Shown here: piece by piece, positions 33,724 through 41,757 of the stretch
Numbering within the stretch: the first letter of the stretch is position 1
Layout: every line of letters begins with the position of its first letter
Assembly: GCF_001512305.1 (NCBI RefSeq)
Contig: NZ_LNUT01000002.1
Span: 64,618 to 128,617, forward strand
Source: Arthrobacter sp. EPSL27
GTDB lineage: Bacteria; Actinomycetota; Actinomycetes; Actinomycetales; Micrococcaceae
DNA: 64,000 bases
Reading direction: 5' to 3'
Translations under genes and position numbers: made by a program
The notes under the pieces: model-generated
What the model was told of the DNA's origin: nothing
The model's input: only the letters and a program-made list of their open reading frames with translations
The model's database searches: none

Positions 33724-34158
33724 TCAGCCGTGGTGCAGCTCCGTCATCACGTGCCGGTAGCCGGAGCGCACTAGCTCCGCCAGCACCGCCTGGTCGACGT
33801 CCTCCAGCTTGTTGATGTACAGGCAGCCTGCCCCGGTCCTGTGCTTCCCCAGCCGGCCGAGAAGCTCCGCCGCCCCGGGGCCGTAGGTCAGCCCGTAAAG
33901 GGAAAGGCTGGTTTTCCGCGGCGAGAACCCGACGGCGGCCGCGTCGCCCTCCCGGCCGGACTCGTACTTGTAGTGGTAGCGGCCGAAGCCGACGATGGTG
34001 GGGCCCCACATCTGCGGGGGCTCGCCCGTGATCCCGGACATCAGTTCCAGCAGCCGGCGGCCGTCTTCCCTGCGCACGGGATGTTCGACGCCGGCCAGGA
34101 ACTCCTCCACGGAGGCGCCGGTGGCCACAGTTTTGTTGCCGGTCTTGTTCGCTGCCAT
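33724..34158 (-). CDS. DUF1801 domain protein
   Basis: A 144-residue protein matching the DUF1801 pattern (YdhG-like): VEEFLAGVEHPVRREDGRRL, MWGPTIVGFGRYHYKYESG, LYGLTYG and a C-terminal GCLYINKLEDVDQAVLAELV. Members are small soluble proteins, some linked to iron handling, but function is not settled. ATG 34158 has no Shine-Dalgarno; GAGACT lies 6 nt before it, a weak leaderless -10 candidate. Confidence 0.85.
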   Translation of the reverse strand: MAANKTGNKTVATGASVEEFLAGVEHPVRREDGRRLLELMSGITGEPPQMWGPTIVGFGRYHYKYESGREGDAAAVGFSPRKTSLSLYGLTYGPGAAELLGRLGKHRTGAGCLYINKLEDVDQAVLAELVRSGYRHVMTELHHG

Positions 34159-34211
34159 GGGGGCAGTCTCGCAGACCCAGGCGCCCTTGTCAGCCGGAAC
34201 GGCGGCGGTGG

Positions 34212-34217
34212 TAGCCT
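34212..34217 (+). promoter_or_regulatory. Leaderless -10 box of the phzF-like gene
   Basis: TAGCCT ends 6 nt before GTG 34224; there is no ribosome-binding site. Confidence 0.45.
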
Positions 34218-34223
34218 GCTCCG

Positions 34224-35084
34224 GTGACTCCGACTACGCCAACAGTCCCCCGTCTGAGGCCCTTCGGGCAGGTGGACGTCTTTTCCGCCGAACCCTACCG
34301 CGGCAATCCGCTGGCCGTCGTCGTCGACGCCGAGGGGCTTTCTTCCGCCGTCATGCAGCAGTTCGCGAACTGGACCAACCTGTCCGAGACCACGTTCCTG
34401 CTGCCGCCCACAGACCCCGGGGCCGACTACCGGGTGAGGATCTTCACCGGCAGCGAGGAGTTCCCCTTTGCCGGCCATCCCACGCTCGGCTCGGCGCACG
34501 CCTGGCTCGAGGCGGGCGGCGTCCCCCGGCAGGACGGCATGCTGGTCCAGGAGTGCGGGGCGGGGCTTGTCCGGGTCAGGCACGACGGCGGGCGGCTGGC
34601 TTTCGCCGCCCCGCCGCTGACACGTTCCGGGCCGGTGGCCGGCAAGGACCTCGCCCGCATCGCCGCCGGCCTGGGCCTGCCCCGGGAGGCGCTGCTGGAC
34701 GCTTCCTGGCTTGTCAACGGACCGGAGTGGATCGGCGTGCTCCTGGCGTCCGCAGAGCTGGTCCTGTCCATCAGGCCCGACTACGCGGCCATGGCCGGGC
34801 TCAAAGTCGGTGTGATCGGCCCGCATTCTGCCGGATCCGAAACGGACTTTGAGGTGCGCACGTTCATCCCCGGCGATGCGGCGGCGGAAGACCCGGTGAC
34901 GGGCAGCTTCAACGCCGGCGCGGCCCAGTGGCTGATCCGCAGCGGCCGGGCCCCCGAGTCCTACGTCGCGGCGCAGGGGACGGTGCTGGGCCGGGCGGGC
35001 CGGGTCCACATCCAGGCGGCGGGGGACGACATCTGGGTCGGCGGCAGCGCAGTGAGCTGCATCGAGGGCTTCGTGCTGCTCTGA
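34224..35084 (+). CDS. PhzF family isomerase/epimerase-like protein
   Basis: A 286-residue protein of the PhzF fold (two diaminopimelate-epimerase-like halves). The catalytic Glu motif LSETTFLL sits at residue 55, GHPTLGSAHAWL near 86, and the second-half DPVTGSFNAGAAQWL near 225, all hallmarks. PhzF of phenazine producers isomerises dihydro-hydroxyanthranilate. Most homologues, including this one without other phz genes nearby, have unknown substrates. It starts at GTG on a leaderless promoter. Confidence 0.87.
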   Translation: MTPTTPTVPRLRPFGQVDVFSAEPYRGNPLAVVVDAEGLSSAVMQQFANWTNLSETTFLLPPTDPGADYRVRIFTGSEEFPFAGHPTLGSAHAWLEAGGVPRQDGMLVQECGAGLVRVRHDGGRLAFAAPPLTRSGPVAGKDLARIAAGLGLPREALLDASWLVNGPEWIGVLLASAELVLSIRPDYAAMAGLKVGVIGPHSAGSETDFEVRTFIPGDAAAEDPVTGSFNAGAAQWLIRSGRAPESYVAAQGTVLGRAGRVHIQAAGDDIWVGGSAVSCIEGFVLL

Positions 35085-35134
35085 GGGGGAATAAACGGAG
35101 GTTGACGCGCCTTCTATGGATAGATGCAAACGCA

Positions 35135-35140
35135 TATACT
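35135..35140 (+). promoter_or_regulatory. Candidate -10 box of the FMN reductase gene
   Basis: TATACT matches five of six consensus bases and lies 32 bp before GTG 35173. The best -35 (TTGACG, 35102) is too far away. An imperfect palindrome ATGC-AAAC-GCAT (35124-35135) abuts it and may bind a regulator. Confidence 0.4.
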
Positions 35141-35172
35141 GAATCTGTCCTACTTCACCCCAGGAGCACTCC

Positions 35173-35799
35173 GTGGAAACCCGACGCATCACCGTTCTCT
35201 CCGCCGGACTCGGCGTCCCGTCGTCGAGCCGGCTGCTGGCCGACCAGCTGGCCGCCGCGGCGGAACGCCAACTCGCGGCAGCGGGGTACGGCGCGGACAT
35301 CGAGGTCATTGAACTGCGGGACCTGGCGGTGGACATCGCGAACAACTTCGTGACCGGCTACCCGGCACCCAAGCTGGCCGCCGTGATTGCCGGCGTCGAG
35401 GCCTCGGACGGCATCATTGCGGTCACCCCCGTCTTCAGCGCCTCCTACAGCGGACTTTTCAAATCCTTCATCGACGTCCTGGACCCCAAATCCCTAGAGG
35501 GCAAGGCCGTCCTGCTCGGTGCCACCGCCGGGACGGACCGGCACCAGCTGGTCCTGGACTACGCCATGCGGCCCCTGTTCACCTACCTGCGTACCCGCAT
35601 CGCCAGCACTGCCGTCTTTGCCGGCCCCCAGGACTGGGGAAACAACGACGGCGACGGCGCGGCGCTCTCCACCCGGATCGACCGGGCGGCGGGGGAGTTT
35701 GCCGGGCTGCTGCAGGGCCCACAGCCCCGGCAGAAGCCGGGCGCCGCTGAATCGCTGCCGTTCGAACAGCTGCTGGCGGGCATTTCCGGCGGTCAGTGA
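35173..35799 (+). CDS. NAD(P)H-dependent FMN reductase
   Basis: A 208-residue flavodoxin-like reductase: TVLSAGLGVPSSSRLLADQ at the start provides the phosphate-binding loop, ITVTPVFSASYSGLFKSFID the FMN-site loop, and LLGATAGTDRHQLVLDYAMR the NAD(P)H side. It resembles the reductases that supply reduced FMN to two-component monooxygenases (the CE1759/MsuE-like group). No monooxygenase partner lies next to it; the nearest LLM protein is at 52.9 kb. AGGAGC precedes the GTG start. Confidence 0.85.
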   Translation: METRRITVLSAGLGVPSSSRLLADQLAAAAERQLAAAGYGADIEVIELRDLAVDIANNFVTGYPAPKLAAVIAGVEASDGIIAVTPVFSASYSGLFKSFIDVLDPKSLEGKAVLLGATAGTDRHQLVLDYAMRPLFTYLRTRIASTAVFAGPQDWGNNDGDGAALSTRIDRAAGEFAGLLQGPQPRQKPGAAESLPFEQLLAGISGGQ

Positions 35800-35858
35800 T
35801 CCCCCGCCGCCGCGGACCGCAGCTGCGGAAAGTCCGTCGTAGGAGCGGCGCCCGGGGG

Positions 35859-36431
35859 TCAGTCCTCCAGCAGGGCGATGAATTCGCGGGCCTGTTTGAG
35901 CGAAATGTCCGAGTGGCGGGTCAGGGCCTGGGCCGCGGCTTCCGTGTCGCCGCTCCTGGCGAGGGTGCGGATCCTGCCGTAGATCTCGTCGTTGAGCATG
36001 TTGCTGCTGACCTCGCGCGTGACGTCGCCCTTGCTGGCGATGGCGCGGTAGCGGTACGCGAAGCGCTGGGGGGCGTCGTCCTCGTCCTCGCTGTTCGCCT
36101 GCTCCGGGGCCTCGGGCCGGAAAGGCTGCGGGTGGGCGGCCAGGGCCCCCACAGCGTCCCGGGAGGCGCGCAGGCCGTCACCGGTGGCCTCGAAGTAAAG
36201 CTTGACCGCGGCCATGGCCTGCCCCTGGGCGATCAGTGCATAGAGCCGCCGGTGCTGTTCCTCGGTGAGCCGGGCCGCGGAGGCGCGTGCCAGCTCGACG
36301 GGATCGGGTGCGGGCTGGGGGGCAGCGCCCGGCCGGAGGTGGCCCTTCCGGCGGCCGAGGGCCCGGGCGGTGAACAGCACGCCGACGCCGACGAGCGCCA
36401 GGATCAGGAGGGGGACAAGCAGGGATTCCAT
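35859..36431 (-). CDS. Membrane-anchored protein with ribosomal L7/L12 C-terminal-like domains
   Basis: A 190-residue protein. An N-terminal hydrophobic helix (~3-25) with an Arg/Lys stop-transfer is followed by LYALIAQGQAMAAVKLYFEATGDGL (residues ~65-90), closely following the L7/L12 C-terminal fold pattern (ALIxxGxxxxAVKxxREATGxGL). A second, weaker copy ends the protein (TLARSGDTEAAAQALTRHSDISLKQAREFI). True L7/L12 has no membrane helix, so this is not the ribosomal stalk protein. It lies 42 nt after a second small membrane-protein gene. Function is unknown; recruitment of a translation GTPase is conceivable. Confidence 0.68.
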   Translation of the reverse strand: MESLLVPLLILALVGVGVLFTARALGRRKGHLRPGAAPQPAPDPVELARASAARLTEEQHRRLYALIAQGQAMAAVKLYFEATGDGLRASRDAVGALAAHPQPFRPEAPEQANSEDEDDAPQRFAYRYRAIASKGDVTREVSSNMLNDEIYGRIRTLARSGDTEAAAQALTRHSDISLKQAREFIALLED

Positions 36432-36473
36432 GGAACTACAGCCGATCTGCAAAATTCGGGGCGGTCAAAAAAT

Positions 36474-36743
36474 CTAAGAGGGGTGCCTGCGGGCGTGGTC
36501 TGCCTGCTGGGACTTCTGCTGTTCATTCTGGCTGGGCCGCGTGACGGCGTCCACGCGCGCACGGGCGGCCGTGGCGGCCTGGACCTGCGCGGCGTAGTGG
36601 GCCTGCGAACGGGCAGCCAGTTCATGCTGGTAGCGCTCCGCTTCCGACATGCCGAAGTCGCGCGGCTTGAGGGCCGTGGCAACGGCCCAAAGGACCGCCG
36701 CCAGGATGAGGGCAGGCAGTATGACCAGCAGTACATCGCCCAT
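36474..36743 (-). CDS. Small single-pass membrane protein, unknown function
   Basis: An 89-residue protein with one N-terminal transmembrane helix (~4-24, VLLVILPALILAAVLWAVAT) and a hydrophilic, coiled-coil-prone Ala/Gln/Arg tail (SEAERYQHELAARSQAHYAA). No family was recognised. Its ATG follows TAAGCT by 6 nt, a leaderless promoter, and it is probably cotranscribed with the L7/L12-like gene 42 nt downstream. Confidence 0.65.
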   Translation of the reverse strand: MGDVLLVILPALILAAVLWAVATALKPRDFGMSEAERYQHELAARSQAHYAAQVQAATAARARVDAVTRPSQNEQQKSQQADHARRHPS

Positions 36744-36749
36744 ATGAAG

Positions 36750-36755
36750 AGCTTA
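36750..36755 (-). promoter_or_regulatory. Leaderless -10 box of the small membrane-protein gene
   Basis: TAAGCT on the minus strand, ending 6 nt before the ATG at 36743. Confidence 0.45.
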
Positions 36756-36768
36756 TGCCAGATCACAG

Positions 36769-37235
36769 TTATCCACAGCACATTCCGGAACGGGCATGCC
36801 TGCGGGGCGCGGCGCAGCCCGCGTCCCGGGCGGTTCTGTGGGCACCATCACTTAATGTGCATATTTCGGCCGAAGTATGGCCTCATGGCCCGCCGGGTAT
36901 CCCCAGCCGTCCCGGCGGGCTGTGGATGACCCGCTGCGAAAATTCTTTTGTGTCCACACAGCAAATGCAGTGTTTCCGCAGGTCAAAGCCCTGTTTCTCC
37001 GGGAACATTTTTTTAATCCACAGTTGTTCCCACAGGCTGTGCACAAGCAGTGGGCGGTAGTGCACAGGTTATCCACAGGGGCGGCGGCCGGCCGGGTTGG
37101 TGCCTGCCGGATGGGGCGATACCGTTGCTGGAGATCGGATCCTGGACGCGGAAACTGCTGCAGAAACAGGGGGCCGGCTGCGCGCGGAGCCCGCTCGGGT
37201 GCGGACGAACAGCACTGGCACCAGCCTGTGGACAA
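36769..37235. promoter_or_regulatory. DnaA-box cluster upstream of dnaB
   Basis: Perfect DnaA boxes TTATCCACA at 36769-36777 and 37069-37077 (+) and TTGTCCACA at 37227-37235 (minus, read as TGTGGACAA). One-mismatch boxes lie at 36921-36929 (-), 36950-36958 (+), 37014-37022 (+) and 37038-37046 (-). AT-rich patches (about 36940-36950 and 37008-37016) lie among them. This 650-bp gap before dnaB has no supported gene. The cluster may regulate dnaB, titrate DnaA, or take part in initiation. Confidence 0.65.
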
Positions 37236-37393
37236 CCGGCCGTTCCGCGAGCCGGCCAAAGTGTCGGAGCCGGCTGATAGGAATGAGTCCGTCGGGCATC
37301 CCGCGGGGACGACGGCACCGGGCACTTACGCCCATGGCACACACGCCGCCGGCGCACGGACACAGCCGCGGCACACAACGGAGGACGGCAGTT

Positions 37394-38776
37394 TTGTCAG
37401 TAACGCATCTGGACTCAGTCGAGGGGACCCGGGGAGCCGAAGGCAGCCGCAAGCCGCCACAGGACATTCCCGCCGAGCAGTCGGTGCTGGGCGGCATGAT
37501 GCTGTCGAAGGACGCCATCGCGGACGTCGTCGAAATCCTGCGCGGGGTCGACTTCTACCGGCCGGCGCACGAGACGATCTACGAGGCCATCATTGACCTC
37601 TATGGACGCGGCGAGCCCGCGGACGCCGTCACCGTCTCGGATGAACTGACCAAACGGGGCGAGGTCAACCGGATCGGCGGCCCTGCCTACCTGCACGAGC
37701 TCATCCAGACCGTCCCCACCGCCGCGAACGCGGGCTACTATGCCGAAATCGTGGCCGAACGCGCGGTCCTGCGCCGCCTCGTCAATGCCGGCACCAAGAT
37801 CGTCCAGCTGGGCTACGGCCAGGACGGCGAAGTGGAAGACCTGGTCAACCAGGCGCAGGCCGAAATCTATGCCGTGGCGGAGCGCCGCACCGCCGAGGAC
37901 TACGTGGTCCTCAAGGACGTGATGGAATCCACCGTGGACGAAATCGAAGCGTCCGGACACCGCGAAGAGGGAATGACGGGCGTTCCGACGGGCTTCTACG
38001 AACTCGACGAGCTCACCCACGGCCTGCACCCGGGCCAGATGATTGTCATCGCGGCGCGGCCCGCAGTCGGCAAGTCCACCTTTGCGCTGGACTTCGCCCG
38101 CTCCGCGGCCATCAAGAACAACCTCGCCACGGTCATGTTCTCGCTCGAAATGGGCCGGAACGAGATCGCCATGCGCCTGCTGTCCGCGGAGGCGACCATC
38201 GGCCTGCAGGACCTGCGCAAGGGCACCATCAAGGACGAGCAGTGGTCCAAGATCGCCACCACGATGGGCCGGATGAATGAGGCTCCGCTCTTCATCGACG
38301 ACAGCCCCAACATGTCTTTGATGGAGATCCGGGCCAAGTGTCGCCGCCTGAAGCAGCAGCACGATCTCAAGCTCGTTATCCTGGACTACCTCCAGCTGAT
38401 GAGCTCGGGCAAAAAGGTGGAGTCCCGGCAGCAGGAAGTTTCCGAGTTCTCCCGTGCATTGAAGCTGCTGGCCAAGGAACTCCAGGTCCCGGTCATTGCC
38501 CTGTCACAGCTGAACCGCGGCTCCGAGCAGCGCCAGGACAAGCGTCCCATGGTCTCGGACCTGCGTGAATCCGGCTCCATCGAGCAGGACGCCGACATGG
38601 TCATCCTCCTGCACCGCGAGGACGTCTACGACAAGGAATCCCCGCGTGCCGGGGAGGCGGACATCCTCATCGCCAAGCACCGCAACGGCCCCACCAAGGA
38701 CATTGTGGTTGCCTTCCAGGGCCACTACTCGCGGTTCGCCAACATGGCAGCCGACGCCGGGGGCGGCGGCTTCTAG
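37394..38776 (+). CDS. dnaB: Replicative DNA helicase DnaB
   Basis: A 460-residue hexameric helicase that unwinds DNA at the replication fork. The N-terminal helical domain begins at ~22 (PPQDIPAEQSVLGGMMLSK). The RecA-like motor has Walker A ARPAVGKST (Lys ~227), Walker B LVILDYLQLM and the GSIEQDADMVILLHREDVY segment of the DnaB C-terminal region. TTG at 37394 is chosen because GGAGG lies 9 nt upstream and the protein then starts SVTHLD, as in relatives. The in-frame extension to 37097 looks non-coding. No intein is inserted. Confidence 0.95.
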   Translation: MSVTHLDSVEGTRGAEGSRKPPQDIPAEQSVLGGMMLSKDAIADVVEILRGVDFYRPAHETIYEAIIDLYGRGEPADAVTVSDELTKRGEVNRIGGPAYLHELIQTVPTAANAGYYAEIVAERAVLRRLVNAGTKIVQLGYGQDGEVEDLVNQAQAEIYAVAERRTAEDYVVLKDVMESTVDEIEASGHREEGMTGVPTGFYELDELTHGLHPGQMIVIAARPAVGKSTFALDFARSAAIKNNLATVMFSLEMGRNEIAMRLLSAEATIGLQDLRKGTIKDEQWSKIATTMGRMNEAPLFIDDSPNMSLMEIRAKCRRLKQQHDLKLVILDYLQLMSSGKKVESRQQEVSEFSRALKLLAKELQVPVIALSQLNRGSEQRQDKRPMVSDLRESGSIEQDADMVILLHREDVYDKESPRAGEADILIAKHRNGPTKDIVVAFQGHYSRFANMAADAGGGGF

Positions 38777-39759
38777 CTGTCCCGGCCGGTTTCCGCCGGC
38801 CGCAGCAGGTGGTTGGGCAGCCGGTTTCCCGGCGCCCGGCCCCGGATCTCCAGCAGCTCGCGGGCGTGGGCGTGTAGCCGCTTGTCCTCCTCCGAGACCG
38901 GCACCCACTGCGGGACCGGGACGGACGTGCCGTGCTCGTCGCGTGCCACCATGACGGTCAGGCAGTAGGTGGTGAGCTCCAGCTCGCGTCCCTTCGGATC
39001 ACCGGAGCGGACATGGACCGCGATGTGCATGCCCTTGGTCCCGGTGTAGACCAGCCGGGCTTCCACTTCCACCACGTGGCCGATCAGCAGCGGCCGGTAG
39101 AAGCGCACTCCGCCGGAAAAGACGGCCACCGTGTCCATCCCGCAGTACCTCGACGCGCAGACGTACGCCGCCTCGTCGATCCACTTCATCACGATGCCGC
39201 CGTGCACCTTGCCGCCCCAGTTCACGTCCGTGGGGGCCGCCATAAAGCGCAGGACCACGTTCTCGGCCGTTCCGGCCGCGGTGTACTCCTGCCCGCTCAT
39301 CGCCTGGACAATGTCCTCGCGGACCTTGATCCGCGCCAGTGCATGGTCGCGCTGCTCAATCTCCTCCGGCGTCCGCGGCTCGAACTGCGGCACCGGAACA
39401 GGTTTGCCGTCTTCGCCCACGGCCACAAAGATCACCATGCACTGGCTGCGCATCGTGGCCGGGCCGCCCTTCGGATCGCCGGAGGACACCACCGTGCGGA
39501 TGTGCATGGAGGACCGTCCGGTGTAGACGATGGTCGCCTCGACCTCCACCATGTCCCCGCTGTTGACCGGATCCGCGAAGTGGATGTTCCCCACGTACGC
39601 CGTTACGCAGTAGGACTTGGCCCAGCCCACCGCGGCGGCGTACGCGGCCTTGTCCACCCACTCGAGCACGGTGCCGGCGTCGACCGACCCGCTGTGCCCG
39701 ACGTCGGTGGGGGCTGCCAGGAAGCGCAGGGTCACGGAGTTGGCGGCTTTCTCACTCAT
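38773..39759 (-). CDS. Acyl-CoA thioesterase with two hotdog domains
   Basis: A 328-residue protein made of two tandem hotdog (ACOT-type) domains that pair as a pseudo-dimer. Each half repeats the motif pattern: SVDAGTVLEWVDKAAYAAAVGW then MEVEATIVYTGRSSMHI-like in the first, and KVHGGIVMKWIDEAAYVCASRY then VEVEARLVYTGTKGMHI in the second. It hydrolyses acyl-CoA to fatty acid and CoA. The start follows TAAACT by 6 nt (leaderless). Its last 4 nt overlap dnaB tail to tail. Confidence 0.9.
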   Translation of the reverse strand: MSEKAANSVTLRFLAAPTDVGHSGSVDAGTVLEWVDKAAYAAAVGWAKSYCVTAYVGNIHFADPVNSGDMVEVEATIVYTGRSSMHIRTVVSSGDPKGGPATMRSQCMVIFVAVGEDGKPVPVPQFEPRTPEEIEQRDHALARIKVREDIVQAMSGQEYTAAGTAENVVLRFMAAPTDVNWGGKVHGGIVMKWIDEAAYVCASRYCGMDTVAVFSGGVRFYRPLLIGHVVEVEARLVYTGTKGMHIAVHVRSGDPKGRELELTTYCLTVMVARDEHGTSVPVPQWVPVSEEDKRLHAHARELLEIRGRAPGNRLPNHLLRPAETGRDS

Positions 39760-39765
39760 GCTCAG

Positions 39766-39771
39766 AGTTTA
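39766..39771 (-). promoter_or_regulatory. Leaderless -10 box of the thioesterase gene
   Basis: TAAACT on the minus strand ends 6 nt before ATG 39759. Confidence 0.5.
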
Positions 39772-39804
39772 CTGACCTGCCGCCGCCTGGTCGCCGCCTG
39801 GCCC

Positions 39805-40239
39805 TTAGGCCAGTACGTGGAGCCGGCTGCCGCTGCGGCCGAAGAGGGCCTTGTCCACAGAGACTTTGCCGGCGCCCACCAGGGCGACTGCCGCAGCCGC
39901 GGCGGCCAGGATCAGCACCAGTTCATAGCCGCCCGTGGCGGCAAATATTCCCGCCGGGGCATGGACGAGGAACAGGGCGCCGAGCATGTTCACCACGAGG
40001 AGCGCAGCGAACACGCGGGTGAGGACGCCAAGGATTAGGGCGACGCCACCGACCAGTTCCAGGGTGGCGATGACCGGGGCGGCGACGTTGGCGGCCGGAA
40101 CCCCCATCTGTGTAAAGGCGGCCTGGGTTCCCGCGATGGTGAACTCGTTGAACTTCTGCCAGCCGTGGGCGGCGAAGAGGAATCCGGTGACGACGCGCAG
40201 GATGGTGCGGGCCGTGGTGGTGAGGGTGGACTGGTTCAT
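39805..40239 (-). CDS. DoxX family membrane protein
   Basis: A 144-residue protein with four hydrophobic helices and the DoxX start ILRVVTGFLFAAHGWQKF, then ELVGGVALILGVLTR. Such proteins are integral membrane components implicated in thiol or oxidative-stress handling in some actinobacteria. The frame is open to 40338, but ATG 40239 with AAAGG 8 nt upstream is preferred. A set of TTTCAACTA half-sites upstream suggests control by a dedicated repressor not encoded next door. Confidence 0.87.
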   Translation of the reverse strand: MNQSTLTTTARTILRVVTGFLFAAHGWQKFNEFTIAGTQAAFTQMGVPAANVAAPVIATLELVGGVALILGVLTRVFAALLVVNMLGALFLVHAPAGIFAATGGYELVLILAAAAAAVALVGAGKVSVDKALFGRSGSRLHVLA

Positions 40240-40298
40240 GGGTGTGCCTTTCAGGGCGCGGGAGGCGGCAGTACAGCCTGCTGCGAATTTACTTGAAC

Positions 40299-40341
40299 TT
40301 TCAACTACAAGTGTTCCGCTGGATAGTTGAAAAGTCAACTA
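40299..40341. promoter_or_regulatory. Operator cluster between doxX and the MATE gene
   Basis: TAGTTGA-AAAG-TCAACTA (40324-40341) is a perfect 7-bp inverted repeat. TTTCAACTA (40299-40307) also forms a 9-bp inverted pair with TAGTTGAAA (40324-40332). Three evenly placed half-sites of one sequence suggest a dimeric MarR- or HxlR-type repressor site upstream of doxX. Confidence 0.6.
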
Positions 40342-40372
40342 ATGCGAAGCTGTACGACGCCCCGCGTGACGC

Positions 40373-40378
40373 TAGGGT
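40373..40378 (+). promoter_or_regulatory. Leaderless -10 box of the MATE gene
   Basis: TAGGGT ends 6 nt before GTG 40385; no ribosome-binding site is seen. Confidence 0.45.
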
Positions 40379-40384
40379 GGTGCC

Positions 40385-41740
40385 GTGCCCGCCTCCGCCC
40401 CGACTCCCGCAGCCCTCCCGACAAAAGCTGGCCAGCGGCGTGAAATCCTCCGCCTCGCGGTGCCGGCTTTCGGGGCGCTGATCGCCGAACCGCTGTTCCT
40501 CCTCGCCGACGCGGCCATCGTGGGGCACCTCGGGGTGGCCCAGCTCGCCGGCGTCGGGCTGGCGTCCGCCGTGCTGCACACGGTGGTGGGTCTGATGGTG
40601 TTCCTTGCCTACTCCACCACTCCGGCTGTGGCGCGGGCCATCGGCAACGGCCAGCTCGCCAAGGCCCTCGCGGCCGGGCGCGACGGCGTCTGGCTGGCGC
40701 TGCTGCTCGGCACGGTCCTGGCCACCGCAGGGTTCTTCGCCGCGGGGCCACTGGTGGACCTGATGGGTGCCACCGGGGAGGTGCGGACCTTCGCCGTGGA
40801 GTATTTGCGCTGGTCCATGCCGGGGCTTGTCGCGATGCTCCTCATTTTCGCGGGCACGGGGGTGCTGCGCGGCCTGCAGGACACGCGGACCCCGCTCCTA
40901 GTGGCCGCTGCCGGCTTCACCCTCAACGTGGTGCTCAACCTCTTCCTGGTCTACGGGCTGCAGTGGTCCGTCGCGGGCTCGGCGATCGGCACCAGCATCG
41001 CCCAGTGGGCCATGGCCCTGGTCTATGTGGTGATGGTCCAGCGCAACGCCCGCAACCACGGCGTGTCCGTGCTGCCGGACTGGAAGGGCATCCGCGCCCT
41101 GGGCGGCGTGGGCTCCTGGCTTATGCTGCGGACGCTCAGCCTGCGCATCGCGATTCTCGCCACGGTTCTGGTGGTCACGGCCCAGGGCCCGGTCAATCTG
41201 GCGGCCCACCAGCTCGCCATGACAATCTTCACCTTCCTGGCGTTCGCCCTTGATGCTCTCGCGATTGCCGCGCAGGCGCTGGTCGGGAAGGAGCTTGGCG
41301 CGTCGCGTCCGCTGGCCGTGCGGGAGCTCACCGGGACCATGGTCCGGTGGGGTGTCGGCTTCGGCGTGCTGACGGGCGTGCTCCTGGCCGCCGTTGCGCC
41401 GTGGGCGGGGTTGCTCTTCACGTCCGACGGCGACGTGCAGGCTGCGCTCACGCTGGCGCTGTGGGTGCTTGCTGCCGGCCAGCCGCTGGCCGGCTACGTG
41501 TTTGTCCTGGACGGGGTGCTGATCGGCGCGGGCGATGTGCGGTACCTGGCGATTGCCGGGGTGGCCAACCTGGTGGTCTATCTTCCGCTCCTGCTGGCCG
41601 TCGCGGGATCCGCGGCCACCGGCGCCGCGGGGCTGCTCTGGCTGTGGGTGGCGTTCTCGCTGGGCTACATGGCCGCCCGGGCGGTGACGCTGGGCCTCCG
41701 GGCCCGGACGGACCGGTGGATGGTTCTCGGCCCGCAGTGA
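40385..41740 (+). CDS. MATE family efflux transporter, DinF-like
   Basis: A 451-residue carrier with about twelve helices in two similar halves. REILRLAVPAFGALIAEPLFLLADAA at the start, and GVLRGLQDTRTPLLVAAAG ahead of the second half, are typical of the DinF branch of MATE drug/sodium antiporters. Substrate unknown. It begins with GTG on a leaderless promoter and is followed after 17 bp by a second membrane-protein gene with its own -10 box. Confidence 0.9.
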   Translation: MPASAPTPAALPTKAGQRREILRLAVPAFGALIAEPLFLLADAAIVGHLGVAQLAGVGLASAVLHTVVGLMVFLAYSTTPAVARAIGNGQLAKALAAGRDGVWLALLLGTVLATAGFFAAGPLVDLMGATGEVRTFAVEYLRWSMPGLVAMLLIFAGTGVLRGLQDTRTPLLVAAAGFTLNVVLNLFLVYGLQWSVAGSAIGTSIAQWAMALVYVVMVQRNARNHGVSVLPDWKGIRALGGVGSWLMLRTLSLRIAILATVLVVTAQGPVNLAAHQLAMTIFTFLAFALDALAIAAQALVGKELGASRPLAVRELTGTMVRWGVGFGVLTGVLLAAVAPWAGLLFTSDGDVQAALTLALWVLAAGQPLAGYVFVLDGVLIGAGDVRYLAIAGVANLVVYLPLLLAVAGSAATGAAGLLWLWVAFSLGYMAARAVTLGLRARTDRWMVLGPQ

Positions 41741-41745
41741 CGCAC

Positions 41746-41751
41746 TAAACT
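41746..41751 (+). promoter_or_regulatory. Leaderless -10 box of the HdeD/DUF308-like gene
   Basis: TAAACT ends 6 nt before GTG 41758, immediately after the MATE gene stop. Confidence 0.5.
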
Positions 41752-41757
41752 AATCGG

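Noticed and set aside
34224-35084. Phenazine biosynthesis cluster
   Set aside because: Only a PhzF-like gene is present; no other phz genes. Most PhzF homologues are not in phenazine pathways.
37097-37393. N-terminal extension of DnaB
   Set aside because: The residues are Arg/Thr/Ser-rich without homology to DnaB, and the region carries DnaA boxes.
36744-37393. Calling this region oriC
   Set aside because: DnaA boxes and AT-rich patches are present, but dnaA, dnaN and rpmH are not here, and oriC in this group normally lies beside dnaA. Kept only as a finding.
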